DNA of 64,000 nt. Origin: Thaumasiovibrio sp047250365 (GTDB taxonomy: Bacteria; Pseudomonadota; Gammaproteobacteria; Enterobacterales; Vibrionaceae). A program made the position numbers and the translations under genes. The notes below the pieces were generated by a model. That model searched no databases and was not told where the DNA came from. It saw nothing but the letters and a program-made list of their open reading frames with translations. The stretch is from assembly GCF_047250365.1 (NCBI RefSeq), contig NZ_JBLBVL010000005.1:1-64000 (forward strand). Reading direction: 5' to 3'. The first letter of the stretch is position 1, and each line of letters opens with the position of its first letter. Shown here one piece after another: positions 17,683-26,910 of the stretch.

Positions 17683-18936
17683 ATGACCCTGCTTGTAATC
17701 GGAATTAACCACAAGACAGCGCCGGTCGAATTGCGAGAAAAAGTCGCTTTTTCGCCGGAAAAAATGTCAAACGCGCTAACGGAATTAGCCGCCAATAAGC
17801 AGGTTGACGCCAGCGTGATCGTCTCGACATGCAATCGCACTGAGATTTATTGTCAGTTAAAAACGCCTGGAAATCATGGGTTGATTGACTGGCTTGGCCA
17901 ATTTCATGGCATTAGTTTAGAAGACTTAATGCCAAGTTTGTATCTGCATGAGAACGAATTTGCGGTAGGGCACCTTATGCGGGTGGCCTGCGGGCTCGAC
18001 TCGTTGGTGCTTGGTGAACCACAAATTCTTGGTCAGATTAAGCATGCCTATAGCACAGCGCGTGAGCATCATGCAGTGCAAGGATTACTCGAAAAGCTAT
18101 TGCAAAAAACCTTCACCGTCGCGAAGCGGGTGCGCACCGAAACAGATATTGGTGGTAACGCCGTATCGGTTGCCTTTGCCGCTTGTGCATTGGCAAAGCA
18201 AATTTTTGAATCACTCAGTGCAACAAGCGTATTATTGGTGGGGGCGGGCGAAACCATAGAACTGGTCGCCCGGCATCTCTACGAACATGGTTGCCGTACG
18301 TTAATTGTCGCCAATCGTACCCCGAGCAATGCACAACATCTTTCGCGTGAGTTTGGTGCTGAACTGATTGGGCTACCCGATATTCCATTGCATATGCACC
18401 GTGCTGATATCGTAATTAGTTCCACTGCCAGCCCGTTACCGATCTTGGGTAAAGGGATGGTAGAAAATGCCTTGAAAAAGCGCCGATACCAACCCATGTT
18501 AATGGTAGATATTGCGGTACCAAGAGATATCGAGTCAGAAGTAGGCGACTTACGCGACATCTACCTTTATACTGTCGACGATCTGCAGTCGATTATTGAT
18601 AAAAATATCGAACAGCGTAAAGCGGCAGCACTAGATGCAGACGTTATTATTAACCAAGAAAGTGCAGATTTTATGCACTGGTTGCGTTCACTCGAAGCTG
18701 TAGACAGTATTAAGCAGTATCGACAGCAGTCAGAGAAGATACGGCAAGACGTATTGCATCGAACCCTTCAGTCACTAGAAAAGGGTGGCGATCCGGAAAA
18801 ACTGTTGGCAGAACTAAGCAACAAATTAACTAATAAACTCATTCATGCACCGACTCGTGCGTTACAGCAAGCTGCTCATAACGGTGAGCAGGAAACACTT
18901 GCTCAAATTCGCACAGCGCTTGGCTTGGATGATTAA
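17683..18936 (+). CDS. hemA: Glutamyl-tRNA reductase
   Basis: First committed enzyme of C5-pathway tetrapyrrole synthesis, reducing glutamyl-tRNA to glutamate semialdehyde with NADPH. The catalytic Cys lies in VIVSTCNRTEIYC near residue 50, GLDSLVLGEPQILGQ near residue 106, the NADPH-binding loop LLVGAGETIELVARHL near residue 187, and a C-terminal dimerisation helix. At 417 residues it is normal (E. coli 418). The N-terminal MTLLVIGINHKTAPV carries a Lys early in the chain; haem-regulated proteolysis known in enterics acts on this end. It heads the hemA-prfA-prmC-sirB2-sirB1-kdsA run. Confidence 0.97.
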   Translation: MTLLVIGINHKTAPVELREKVAFSPEKMSNALTELAANKQVDASVIVSTCNRTEIYCQLKTPGNHGLIDWLGQFHGISLEDLMPSLYLHENEFAVGHLMRVACGLDSLVLGEPQILGQIKHAYSTAREHHAVQGLLEKLLQKTFTVAKRVRTETDIGGNAVSVAFAACALAKQIFESLSATSVLLVGAGETIELVARHLYEHGCRTLIVANRTPSNAQHLSREFGAELIGLPDIPLHMHRADIVISSTASPLPILGKGMVENALKKRRYQPMLMVDIAVPRDIESEVGDLRDIYLYTVDDLQSIIDKNIEQRKAAALDADVIINQESADFMHWLRSLEAVDSIKQYRQQSEKIRQDVLHRTLQSLEKGGDPEKLLAELSNKLTNKLIHAPTRALQQAAHNGEQETLAQIRTALGLDD

Positions 18937-18951
18937 CCAGAACGAACACCT

Positions 18952-20040
18952 ATGAAACCTTCCATTCTGCAAAAGCTTCAAACGCTAGTAGAGCGTTATG
19001 AAGAGGTACAACATTTACTTGGCGATCCCGAAATCATTGGCGATCAGAATCGTTTTCGTGCGTTATCTCGCGAGTACTCACAGTTAGAGGAAGTGACTCA
19101 GTGCTTCCAACGCTTCCAGCAAGCACAAGAAGATTTATTAGCGGCAGAAGAGATGGCCAATGAAGACGATCCCGAAATGCGCGAAATGGCGCAAGAAGAG
19201 ATCAAAGACGCTAAAGCGCAAATAGAGCAGCTGAGCGATGATCTTCAAGTGTTGTTGCTACCTAAAGATCCTAACGATGATAGAAACTGTTTTGTTGAGA
19301 TCCGTGCTGGTGCAGGGGGAGATGAAGCAGGTATTTTCGCCGGCGATCTGTTCCGCATGTACAGTAAGTATGCAGAAGCGCAAGGCTGGCGTGTTGAAGT
19401 AATCAATGCCAATAGCAGTGAGCAGGGCGGTTATAAAGAGATGGTCGCCAAAGTGAATGGCGAAGGCGCATACGGCATACTGAAATTCGAGTCAGGTGGA
19501 CACCGAGTTCAGCGTGTTCCTGCGACAGAATCACAGGGGCGTGTCCATACCTCGGCTTGCACCGTCGCGGTTTTACCTGAGATTCCAGAAGCTGAAGTGC
19601 CGGAAATTAATGCCGGTGATTTGAAAATTGACACCTTCCGCGCCTCTGGTGCCGGTGGTCAGCACGTCAATACCACCGATTCTGCTATTCGTATTACTCA
19701 CTTACCAACCGGTATTGTGGTTGAATGTCAGGACGAGCGTTCACAGCACAAAAACAAAGCAAAAGCGATGTCAGTGCTAGCAGCGCGTATCATTAAAGCA
19801 GAAGAAGAGAAGCGTAATGCTGAAGAAGCATCAACGCGTCGTAACCTGCTGGGTAGTGGTGACCGTAGTGACCGAATTCGTACTTACAATTACCCGCAAA
19901 GTCGTGTGTCAGACCACCGTATTAACTTAACCTTATATCGCTTGAACGAAGTGATGGAAGGGGACCTAAACAGTTTGATTGAGCCTGTTTTACAAGAGCA
20001 CCAAGCCGATCAGCTTGCAGCACTGGCTGAAAATAACTAA
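18952..20040 (+). CDS. prfA: Peptide chain release factor 1
   Basis: Releases nascent chains at UAA and UAG. The universal GGQ loop (ASGAGGQHVNTTDSA, near residue 233) contacts the peptidyl-transferase centre and its Gln is methylated by PrmC, encoded next door. The anticodon-mimic PxT motif is seen as VPATESQGRVHTSA near residue 186. Length 362. It starts 15 bases after hemA. Confidence 0.97.
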   Translation: MKPSILQKLQTLVERYEEVQHLLGDPEIIGDQNRFRALSREYSQLEEVTQCFQRFQQAQEDLLAAEEMANEDDPEMREMAQEEIKDAKAQIEQLSDDLQVLLLPKDPNDDRNCFVEIRAGAGGDEAGIFAGDLFRMYSKYAEAQGWRVEVINANSSEQGGYKEMVAKVNGEGAYGILKFESGGHRVQRVPATESQGRVHTSACTVAVLPEIPEAEVPEINAGDLKIDTFRASGAGGQHVNTTDSAIRITHLPTGIVVECQDERSQHKNKAKAMSVLAARIIKAEEEKRNAEEASTRRNLLGSGDRSDRIRTYNYPQSRVSDHRINLTLYRLNEVMEGDLNSLIEPVLQEHQADQLAALAENN

Positions 20041-20049
20041 GTCGACATC

Positions 20050-20898
20050 ATGACAATCACAGTTGAAAGCTGGCTAAAGCAAGCCAAGGCACAGCTGACA
20101 GAAGCGGGCTCATCGAGTCCGCAGATCGATGCAGAAGTGTTGTTGCTTCACGTCCTGGACAAGCCAAGAAGCTTTTTATTTACTTGGCCTGAGCATCAGC
20201 TCGATAGTGCACAAGTTGATATGCTGAACGACATGTTAGCCCGTCGCGAAACGGGTGAGCCTGTTGCCTACATTACGGGAGTGCGTGAGTTTTGGTCGCT
20301 GCCGCTCAAGGTGTCACCGACCACACTGATCCCTCGCCCAGATACTGAGCGATTAGTTGAACTCGCGTTGGCAAAAATATCGTCATCGCCAGTCGCCGTG
20401 TTGGATCTTGGCACTGGGACGGGTGCTATTGCACTGGCGCTCGCCTCTGAGCGGCCAGATTGCCGCGTGATCGGGGTTGATTTACGTCATGAAGCCGTCG
20501 CACTGGCGACAGAGAATGGTCAGCAACTCGGGATCTCGAACTGCCACTTCCAGCAAGGCAGTTGGTTCTCATCGTTAAAGGCGGAGCCGCAGTTTGGCGT
20601 TATTGTTAGTAATCCCCCATACATCGATCCGCACGACCCGCATTTAACTCAAGGTGACGTGCGTTTTGAACCGGCGTCTGCATTAATCGCGCAAGAGAAA
20701 GGCATGGCTGATATTCGCCTAATTGCCTCTCAAGCTCGCAATTATCTTACCGCGGGAGGGTGGTTAATGTTTGAACATGGTTACGACCAAGGCGTATTAT
20801 CGCGCCACTGTTTGCAAGAATTAGGCTACGCTGAGGTGCGGACAGAGCAAGATTATGCGGGGCAAGATCGGGTAACAATGGGACGTTGGAAAGGATAA
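20050..20898 (+). CDS. prmC: Release-factor glutamine methyltransferase
   Basis: SAM-dependent N5-glutamine methyltransferase that modifies the GGQ of RF1 and RF2. Motif I is VLDLGTGTGAIALALASERP near residue 117 and the catalytic NPPY is VSNPPYIDP near residue 193. The N-terminal helical domain is present, with LIPRPDTERLVELAL before motif I. Length 282. It starts nine bases after prfA, its substrate gene. Confidence 0.97.
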   Translation: MTITVESWLKQAKAQLTEAGSSSPQIDAEVLLLHVLDKPRSFLFTWPEHQLDSAQVDMLNDMLARRETGEPVAYITGVREFWSLPLKVSPTTLIPRPDTERLVELALAKISSSPVAVLDLGTGTGAIALALASERPDCRVIGVDLRHEAVALATENGQQLGISNCHFQQGSWFSSLKAEPQFGVIVSNPPYIDPHDPHLTQGDVRFEPASALIAQEKGMADIRLIASQARNYLTAGGWLMFEHGYDQGVLSRHCLQELGYAEVRTEQDYAGQDRVTMGRWKG

Positions 20899-20902
20899 AT
20901 CT

Positions 20903-21283
20903 ATGTACTTAGCATTAAAACACTTACATATGGGATTGATATTTGTCAGTGCCATACTGTTTATTTTCCGATTTGGTTTGCTTATGGGTGGTTCACATCT
21001 ACTAAAAACCAAGCTGTTTAAAATAGCGCCACACGCTATCGATACCTGCTTACTATTAAGTGGGGTTGCATTGATTTTTGCAACGGGTTATATGCCGTTT
21101 ACGGCAGAAGGCGCATGGCTGACTAACAAATTTACCTGTGTTTTAGCGTATATTGCGTTAGGCGTGTTTGCATTTCGAGGTCATAGCCGCCTGTTTCAAA
21201 CCTTTGCTTTCCTCGGTGCAATGGGTTGGTTAGTGCTGGCTTACAATATAGCGACCACCAAAGCAACGACGCTGTTTGGATGA
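20903..21283 (+). CDS. sirB2: SirB2-family membrane protein
   Basis: Small integral membrane protein of 126 residues with four predicted hydrophobic helices (LIFVSAILFIFRFGLLMG; ACLLLSGVALIFATGYM-like region; CVLAYIALGVFAF; LGAMGWLVLAYNIAT). The family is always near prmC and sirB1 in gammaproteobacteria and its biochemical role is unknown. It starts four bases after prmC. Confidence 0.9.
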   Translation: MYLALKHLHMGLIFVSAILFIFRFGLLMGGSHLLKTKLFKIAPHAIDTCLLLSGVALIFATGYMPFTAEGAWLTNKFTCVLAYIALGVFAFRGHSRLFQTFAFLGAMGWLVLAYNIATTKATTLFG

Positions 21284-21295
21284 TTTGGGGAATCG

Positions 21296-22108
21296 ATGTA
21301 CCAATTTACAGATGAACAACTGGATGCGATGCCACTGGCCGAAGGTGGTGCGCGTCTCAATGCGATAATTGACTCATCACAGTCTTTTGAGTGGGTGATG
21401 AATCAACTGGACGAGCTGGCTGAAGAGGCGGAACAGCATTGCATGATCGTTCCCGATGAGCGTGATCGCTTCGACTGTTTAGTGCGTTTGTTTTACAACG
21501 AGTGGGGTTTTCACGGTGATAGTGAAAGCTTCTACCACTCAGACAACCTGTTTTTGGCAAAAGTGCTAGAAGCGCGAAGCGGCTCGCCCGTCACATTAGG
21601 CGCGATTTTTCTCTACTTGGCAGAGGATATGGAACTGCCCGTTAAAGCCGTGAACTTTCCTACTCAATTTTTGTTGCGTATCGATTGGTGTGACAACCGT
21701 GAGCCAAGCTATTTTGACCCGTTTAACGGTGTGTTTGTCACCAGGCATTTATTGCGAGCCTGGTTAATTGGCCAAGAGGGCCCTTTCTCTGAGCTAGAAG
21801 ATAAACACCTAAGGGCTGCTGAGCACTCAACAGTGATTGGACGCTGGCTTGGCGTGACAAAAGGGGCAATGATTCGAGAAGAAAACTATGCCTTTGCATT
21901 GAGTTGTAGCGACATGGCCTTGCACTTTAGTCCTGAAGACCCGCATGAACATCGAGATCGCGGCTATATTTATCAACAGTTGGAAGTCGACCATTTAGCA
22001 GCACAGGACTATCAGTTCTTTATCGATCAATGTCCCGACGACCCTGCCGCACACATATTAAAACTTCAGGTGGTAGCACTCAACGAGTCGCCAGCCACAC
22101 TGCACTAA
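21296..22108 (+). CDS. sirB1: SirB1-family transglutaminase-like/TPR protein
   Basis: Cytoplasmic 270-residue protein of the SirB1 (YchA) family: a transglutaminase-like N-terminal domain (VLEARSGSPVTLGAIFLYLAEDM, then VNFPTQFLLRIDW and YFDPFNGVFVT) and a C-terminal tetratricopeptide part (FALSCSDMALHFSPEDPHEHRDRGYIYQQLE). The canonical Cys of active transglutaminases is not apparent where expected, so it may be non-catalytic. It sits between sirB2 and kdsA, the usual order. Function is unknown. Confidence 0.9.
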   Translation: MYQFTDEQLDAMPLAEGGARLNAIIDSSQSFEWVMNQLDELAEEAEQHCMIVPDERDRFDCLVRLFYNEWGFHGDSESFYHSDNLFLAKVLEARSGSPVTLGAIFLYLAEDMELPVKAVNFPTQFLLRIDWCDNREPSYFDPFNGVFVTRHLLRAWLIGQEGPFSELEDKHLRAAEHSTVIGRWLGVTKGAMIREENYAFALSCSDMALHFSPEDPHEHRDRGYIYQQLEVDHLAAQDYQFFIDQCPDDPAAHILKLQVVALNESPATLH

Positions 22109-22131
22109 AATATCAAGTAAAGAGAAAAATG

Positions 22132-22983
22132 ATGGAACAGAAAACGGTTCGTATTGGTGAAATAGACGTCAGCAATGATAAGCCATTTGTGCTTTTTGGT
22201 GGCATGAATGTCCTTGAGTCGCATGATTTAGCGATGCGTATCTGTGAAAAATACGTTGAGGTGACCGACAAATTAGGTATCCCTTACGTATTTAAAGCCT
22301 CTTTTGATAAGGCTAACCGCTCGTCCGTTCACTCATACCGTGGTCCTGGTTTAGACGAAGGGATGAAAATTTTTGAAGCGTTAAAAGCACAATTTGGCGT
22401 GAAAATTATTACCGATGTGCATGAAATTGAACAGTGTCAGCCAGTGGCAGATGTGGTTGATGTGATTCAACTACCGGCATTTCTAGCCCGTCAGACCGAT
22501 TTAGTGCAAGCGATGGCAAGAACCGGTGCAGTGATCAATGTGAAGAAACCACAGTTCATGAGCCCGGGACAGGTGGGTAATATTGTTGAAAAGTTTGCCG
22601 AATGCGATAACGAGAACATCATTTTATGTGAACGTGGCGCATTGCATGGTTACGATAACCTCGTGGTCGACATGTTAGGCTTTGATGTGATGAAAAAGGT
22701 CTCTAACGGTAGCCCAATCATCTTTGATGTTACCCATTCACTACAATGCCGTGATCCGCAGGGCGCAGCATCGGGTGGACGTCGAGAGCAGACGGTTGAT
22801 CTGGCCTTGTCTGGTATGGCGACCCGCATTGCTGGTTTGTTTATGGAAGCACACCCAGACCCAGACAATGCGCGTTGTGATGGCCCATCGGCGTTCCCAT
22901 TGGATAAGTTAGAGCCCTTCCTTGCTCAAGCCAAACAGCTTGATGATTTGGTGAAGAGTTTTGAGCACATCGACATAGCCTAA
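22132..22983 (+). CDS. kdsA: 3-deoxy-8-phosphooctulonate synthase (KDO8P synthase)
   Basis: Condenses arabinose 5-phosphate with phosphoenolpyruvate to give KDO 8-phosphate for lipopolysaccharide inner core. Signature stretches: FVLFGGMNVLESHDLAMRI, the substrate region FKASFDKANRSS, KKPQFMSPGQ, and RDPQGAASGGRREQ. Two adjacent ATGs occur; I use the second (MEQKTVRIG), which gives 283 residues (E. coli 284) and correct spacing to AAAGAG. The longer frame that overlaps sirB1 is spurious. A strong terminator follows. Confidence 0.97.
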   Translation: MEQKTVRIGEIDVSNDKPFVLFGGMNVLESHDLAMRICEKYVEVTDKLGIPYVFKASFDKANRSSVHSYRGPGLDEGMKIFEALKAQFGVKIITDVHEIEQCQPVADVVDVIQLPAFLARQTDLVQAMARTGAVINVKKPQFMSPGQVGNIVEKFAECDNENIILCERGALHGYDNLVVDMLGFDVMKKVSNGSPIIFDVTHSLQCRDPQGAASGGRREQTVDLALSGMATRIAGLFMEAHPDPDNARCDGPSAFPLDKLEPFLAQAKQLDDLVKSFEHIDIA

Positions 22984-23009
22984 ACGCTCTTGTTTTTGCT
23001 GATATAAAA

Positions 23010-23039
23010 AACCTCACATTGTTAATGTGAGGTTTTTTT
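23010..23039 (+). terminator. Rho-independent terminator of kdsA
   Basis: Perfect 11-base stem AACCTCACATT/AATGTGAGGTT with a 3-base loop, followed by a run of T. It ends the hemA-kdsA operon. Confidence 0.93.
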
Positions 23040-23100
23040 GTTTTCAGTGTCCGGTATCGAGATAAGTTTTAGTCCATTGACTCATCCGAAAATTGGCAAT

Positions 23101-24972
23101 TTACACTTTAAACTTCTCTACTTCACCCTGTAGTTGATGAGCCAGCGACGACAATGAATTCGCTTGAGCTGCCGCTTCCCCCGCTTCGTCAGCCATGTCG
23201 TCAGCGACTTGACGAATACTCTGCGTATTTCGGGTGATCTCACGTGTTACCAGTGATTGCTCTTCCGCCGCAGAGGCGATTTGCGTCGCCATATCACTGA
23301 TCTCATTAATGGCATCCGTAATTTTCCCAAGGCTAGCCGCAGCCTGGTTGGCATCACTAACACTGGTATCCGCCAGTTTGCGACTGTCGGTCATCAGTGC
23401 CACTGCTTCTTGTGTCACACGTTGTAGTGTTTCTATGGTGGTTTGGATTTCAGCGGTCGAGTCATGGGTACGTTGACTCAGTACGCGCACTTCATCGGCG
23501 ACCACGGCGAAGCCTCGGCCCTGTGTACCAGCGCGAGCCGCTTCAATCGCCGCATTTAACGCGAGTAGGTTGGTTTGTTCGGCAACACCTTGAATCGTCG
23601 CAAGAATGGTATTAATACTCTTGGTATGTTCGTCCAGTGCATTAATCACCTCTGTTGCCATCTCGACTTCGCTGGCCAGTTCTGTCGTTGAGGCTTGGCT
23701 CTGTTTTACTTGCTGGGCACCATTTGAAGAGAGCGACACACTGTGCTGAGATGTACGCGCGGTCTCTTCTGCATGGCTGGCCACTTCATGTGTCGCTGTT
23801 GCCATCTGGTCAATCGCGGTTGCTACACTGGCAATCTCTTGCTGCTGCTGGCAGATGCCAACACTGCGCTGCTGAGCTTGGGCTGCGGTTTGATCAGATT
23901 GTGCGCTGAGTTGCTCGGCGATTTCTCGCATTCGCAGCACCATGCCATGCATATGGCTGACAAAAAGGTTAAAGTTATGGGCGAGTTGACCCACCTCATC
24001 ATCATTTCTTGGTTCGAGTCGTTGAGTCAGATCGCCCTCACCCGATGCAATCGTCTGCAATGCGGCGGATACATTGTTAAGGTCACGGAACAGGTAGTTA
24101 ATCAGTAGGCTTACCAAACCAACAACTAAAACAATAACGACGATACCGGCGAATACGACGCTTTTAAAAGAGCTGTAACCTGTCGAAATTTCCGTATCGA
24201 AATCCATCTCGATGGCGAGTGTCCAATCAGTACCAGGAACCCGATAAAAGGAGAACATTGGTTTATTATTGTTCAATTCCAGAACTTGTATGCGATCTTC
24301 TTGTATTGCCTTATTAATAAATGAAGGGGACATATCAGGGTGAATACGTTGCATCGGCTGCTGTAATAGTTGTGAATTACGGTGAGCGAGGATGCGTGTA
24401 TCTTCAAATAGAATCGTGTGGGTGTTATTGCCTAATTGATGGCTGGCGATATCTTTTATTAAGCTATCAATAACAATGTCAGCGGCTAATACGCCCAATA
24501 ATTGACCACTTTCATATACTGGCTGAGCTAAGGTAATTGTAGTTTCTAAAGTCGTCGCATCTTGGTACGACTCACTAATAATCTCCCCTCTTTTATTTAC
24601 CGCATCGATATACCAATCGCGCTGTCGTGGGTCGTAACCTTCAGGCAGTTCATCATCGAGGCTAATAAACATATCACCGCGTGCGGTGCCGAAATAGACA
24701 TCATAAAATCCACCAGATTCTCTGGCTTGAATCAACGCGTTGAGTGACGGTACACCAGAGTGGCTGTCCTTTAATGCGCTGAGAATTCGCTGTCTATCGT
24801 TAAGCCAAGTGGTGATATTATCGCCAATTAGTGACGCTGATGATTCTGTTTTAGAATAAATATTGCTTCTGCCAAAATCATAGTAATTAACCCCAATAAC
24901 GGCGCTCATGACGACGGCCATACTTATTACAGCCAAAAGCGTGGCACCTATTAGTTTTTGTTTTAGTGTCAT
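23101..24972 (-). CDS. Methyl-accepting chemotaxis protein, dCACHE amino-acid type
   Basis: Transmembrane chemoreceptor of 623 residues. TM1 is near residues 8-30, a periplasmic dCACHE domain spans about 35-265, TM2 is near 272-295 (VVFAGIVVIVLVVGLVSLLI), a HAMP domain follows (LNNVSAALQTIASGEGDLTQRL), then a signalling coiled coil with hairpin tip EQTNLLALNAAIEAARAG and GRGFAVVADEVRVLS. In the sensor the residues Y113, R118, W120, Y136, D138 and D165 stand at the spacing of the amino-acid-binding motif known from PctA-type receptors, so I infer an L-amino-acid ligand. No CheR-tethering pentapeptide is seen at the end (VEKFKV). It is divergent from the nhaC-type gene. Confidence 0.93.
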   Translation of the reverse strand: MTLKQKLIGATLLAVISMAVVMSAVIGVNYYDFGRSNIYSKTESSASLIGDNITTWLNDRQRILSALKDSHSGVPSLNALIQARESGGFYDVYFGTARGDMFISLDDELPEGYDPRQRDWYIDAVNKRGEIISESYQDATTLETTITLAQPVYESGQLLGVLAADIVIDSLIKDIASHQLGNNTHTILFEDTRILAHRNSQLLQQPMQRIHPDMSPSFINKAIQEDRIQVLELNNNKPMFSFYRVPGTDWTLAIEMDFDTEISTGYSSFKSVVFAGIVVIVLVVGLVSLLINYLFRDLNNVSAALQTIASGEGDLTQRLEPRNDDEVGQLAHNFNLFVSHMHGMVLRMREIAEQLSAQSDQTAAQAQQRSVGICQQQQEIASVATAIDQMATATHEVASHAEETARTSQHSVSLSSNGAQQVKQSQASTTELASEVEMATEVINALDEHTKSINTILATIQGVAEQTNLLALNAAIEAARAGTQGRGFAVVADEVRVLSQRTHDSTAEIQTTIETLQRVTQEAVALMTDSRKLADTSVSDANQAAASLGKITDAINEISDMATQIASAAEEQSLVTREITRNTQSIRQVADDMADEAGEAAAQANSLSSLAHQLQGEVEKFKV

Positions 24973-25352
24973 GTGGTAATCCGAAAATAAGTTGCTGATG
25001 CGTGATGTTTGCCTATTTTCTACTCATTAATAGAAATGTCAAACAGAAACGTGACATGACAGACTTATTTCATTTGACTCATGCTTGGCAGGTATGGCGC
25101 TGTTACTGCAGTTGTATTTAATTTGATTATTCATTTCCGCTAAGGAATGAACTGTAAGTTTAATTGTGCACAATAGTCTAAGCTTTATTTAGTCACCGTA
25201 TTAAAATATGAGCCAGATCGAATATAGTCAATAAATAGAAATCACTAAAAAAGGTTGTTAAATATAGCGTTTAAAGTTCGAGTATATATGGCGGATGTTG
25301 TTAAATTGCGATGGCAATGTTGGTCTGACGTATTGAGTTATGGCTCTTTGGG

Positions 25353-25370
25353 CGTTTGGACGTCCAGACG
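25353..25370. promoter_or_regulatory. Imperfect 18-base palindrome (operator-like)
   Basis: CGTTTGGACGTCCAGACG is palindromic except for one pair (T against G). It has the size and shape of a dimeric regulator site and lies 62 bases before the antiporter ATG. Its binding protein is unknown. Confidence 0.45.
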
Positions 25371-25375
25371 TTGAC

Positions 25376-25393
25376 ATGGATAGATGTATCCAT
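25376..25393 (+). promoter_or_regulatory. 7-base inverted repeat before the antiporter gene
   Basis: ATGGATA and TATCCAT flank a GATG loop. It begins five bases after the 18-base palindrome and ends 38 bases before the start codon, so it could be a second operator or a hairpin in the 5' leader. Confidence 0.45.
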
Positions 25394-25431
25394 TAATCTA
25401 GCGCCAATTTATAAAATAATGAGCTGTAGAC

Positions 25432-26748
25432 ATGTCAAACAGTAGTGCAACCACAACACCTTCTCCCTCTTTTAAGGCATTAACGCCGCTATTTCTATTC
25501 CTGTTATTGTTTATTGGAACAGGACTATATATGACCCTACAAGGTGTCGAAATGGCGTTTTATCAGCTACCTGCACCGGTAGCGGCATTGCCAGCCGTCA
25601 TTTTGGGTATTTTGCTCAGTAAAGAGACGCTCAATAAAGCGATAGAACAGTTTCTTCGTGGTGTTGGCCATACTGATATCATCGCAATGTGTATGATCTA
25701 TTTGCTTGCTGGCGCATTTGCAGCTGTAGCGAGTGCAACGGGCGGTGTTCAAGCGACCGTAAATCTCGGTCTGGCGATGATTCCAGCGGCCTTAATCCTA
25801 CCTGGTATCTTTATGATATCGGCGTTCATTGCGACCTCGATGGGCACCTCGATGGGTACCATTGCCGCCGTTGCCCCTGTTGCGTTAGGCATCGCAACAG
25901 CTGCAGAGATGGATGTCGCGCTAACCGCTGGCGTGGTATTAAGTGGAGCCATGTTTGGTGATAACTTATCCATCATTTCTGACACCACGATTGCAGCCAC
26001 CCGCTCGCAAGGGTGTCACATGCGAGACAAATTTAAAGAAAACATCCGCATCGCTTTACCTGCAGCGATCGTTGCATTGGTTCTGTTCGCGCTGAGCAGC
26101 AAAGTGACTCAGGTGCCCCAAGTTGAAACGATTGAGTGGCTAAAGGTTGTTCCGTACCTAACCATTCTTGTGCTTGCCGTCGCAGGCTTAAATGTGTTCG
26201 TTGTCTTGAGCTTAGGTATTGTGCTGGCTGGTAGCATTGGTTTTATTACCATGCCTGAATATAGCCTTGGCGTTTTTGGTAACGATATTTATGCTGGCTT
26301 TGGTAAAATGCAGGAAATTTTCTTGCTGTCGATGCTGATTGGTGGCATTGGTGAGCTGATGCGCCAGCAAGGCGGGTTAGCCTTTATTACCCGTCAAGTG
26401 AGCAAGCTGATAAAAGGCCATAAGAATAGCCGCCGTGGCAGCGAAATGGGTATTGCTTCAGTTGTCAGCCTGACTAACTTGTGTACGGCTAACAACACAG
26501 TTGCCATTATTGTGGCGGGTGGTGTAGCACGTGAAATAGCAGATGAAAACAACGTCGCACCGCGTCGCAGCGCGAGTTTATTGGATATCTACTCTTGCGT
26601 TATTCAGGGTGTGTTGCCTTATGGTGCACAGGCACTCCTGTTAGGTTCGGTGTTTGGTTTATCACCCCTGACAGTCGTGGCACACTCTTATTACTGTTTC
26701 TTCCTCGCGATTGCAGCAGCAGTGACAATGGTGTTACGCAACAAATAG
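25432..26748 (+). CDS. NhaC-family Na+/H+ antiporter
   Basis: Polytopic inner-membrane protein of 438 residues with about eleven hydrophobic segments. The NhaC family signature region is clear: ISAFIATSMGTSMGTIAAVAPVALG near residue 128, SGAMFGDNLSIISDTTIAATRSQG near residue 170, and the late SLTNLCTANNTVAIIVAGGVAREI near residue 347. The family exchanges sodium for protons or related substrates; some members take amino-acid-like substrates, so the ion is inferred. It stands alone with a hairpin behind it and operator-like palindromes ahead. A sodium-based bioenergetic role suits a marine or halophilic Vibrionaceae. Confidence 0.87.
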   Translation: MSNSSATTTPSPSFKALTPLFLFLLLFIGTGLYMTLQGVEMAFYQLPAPVAALPAVILGILLSKETLNKAIEQFLRGVGHTDIIAMCMIYLLAGAFAAVASATGGVQATVNLGLAMIPAALILPGIFMISAFIATSMGTSMGTIAAVAPVALGIATAAEMDVALTAGVVLSGAMFGDNLSIISDTTIAATRSQGCHMRDKFKENIRIALPAAIVALVLFALSSKVTQVPQVETIEWLKVVPYLTILVLAVAGLNVFVVLSLGIVLAGSIGFITMPEYSLGVFGNDIYAGFGKMQEIFLLSMLIGGIGELMRQQGGLAFITRQVSKLIKGHKNSRRGSEMGIASVVSLTNLCTANNTVAIIVAGGVAREIADENNVAPRRSASLLDIYSCVIQGVLPYGAQALLLGSVFGLSPLTVVAHSYYCFFLAIAAAVTMVLRNK

Positions 26749-26765
26749 TCACAAATGGTGCTGTT

Positions 26766-26797
26766 CGGGCTTTGTTCAACATGGTTGACAAAGCCCG
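26766..26797 (+). terminator. Hairpin downstream of the antiporter gene
   Basis: A 14-base stem starting CGGGCTTTGT and ending ACAAAGCCCG, with one bulge and an ATG loop, begins 18 bases after the stop codon. There is no T run after it, so it may be a 3' stability hairpin or a factor-dependent end. Confidence 0.6.
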
Positions 26798-26810
26798 CAT
26801 TGAGTAAATG

Positions 26811-26843
26811 ATCACTCATCACTCATCACTCATCACTCATCAC
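26811..26843. repeat. 7-base tandem repeat ATCACTC
   Basis: Four full copies of ATCACTC plus a partial fifth follow directly on the hairpin. The copies are identical, so slippage can change their number. The rest of 26749-27067 holds no gene. Confidence 0.85.
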
Positions 26844-26910
26844 GCTTCATCGTTTTACATTCCTTTCGCGAATGGCGCATCATTCCCTCATAACATATTG
26901 AATATATTAA

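Larger units (their letters stand above)
24973..25431. promoter_or_regulatory. Divergent intergenic region, no gene
   Basis: This 459-base gap between the chemoreceptor and the antiporter contains no convincing ORF. Close to the antiporter start it holds two inverted repeats, listed separately. The part near the chemoreceptor is AT-rich and must hold its promoter, but I cannot choose one with confidence. Confidence 0.5.
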
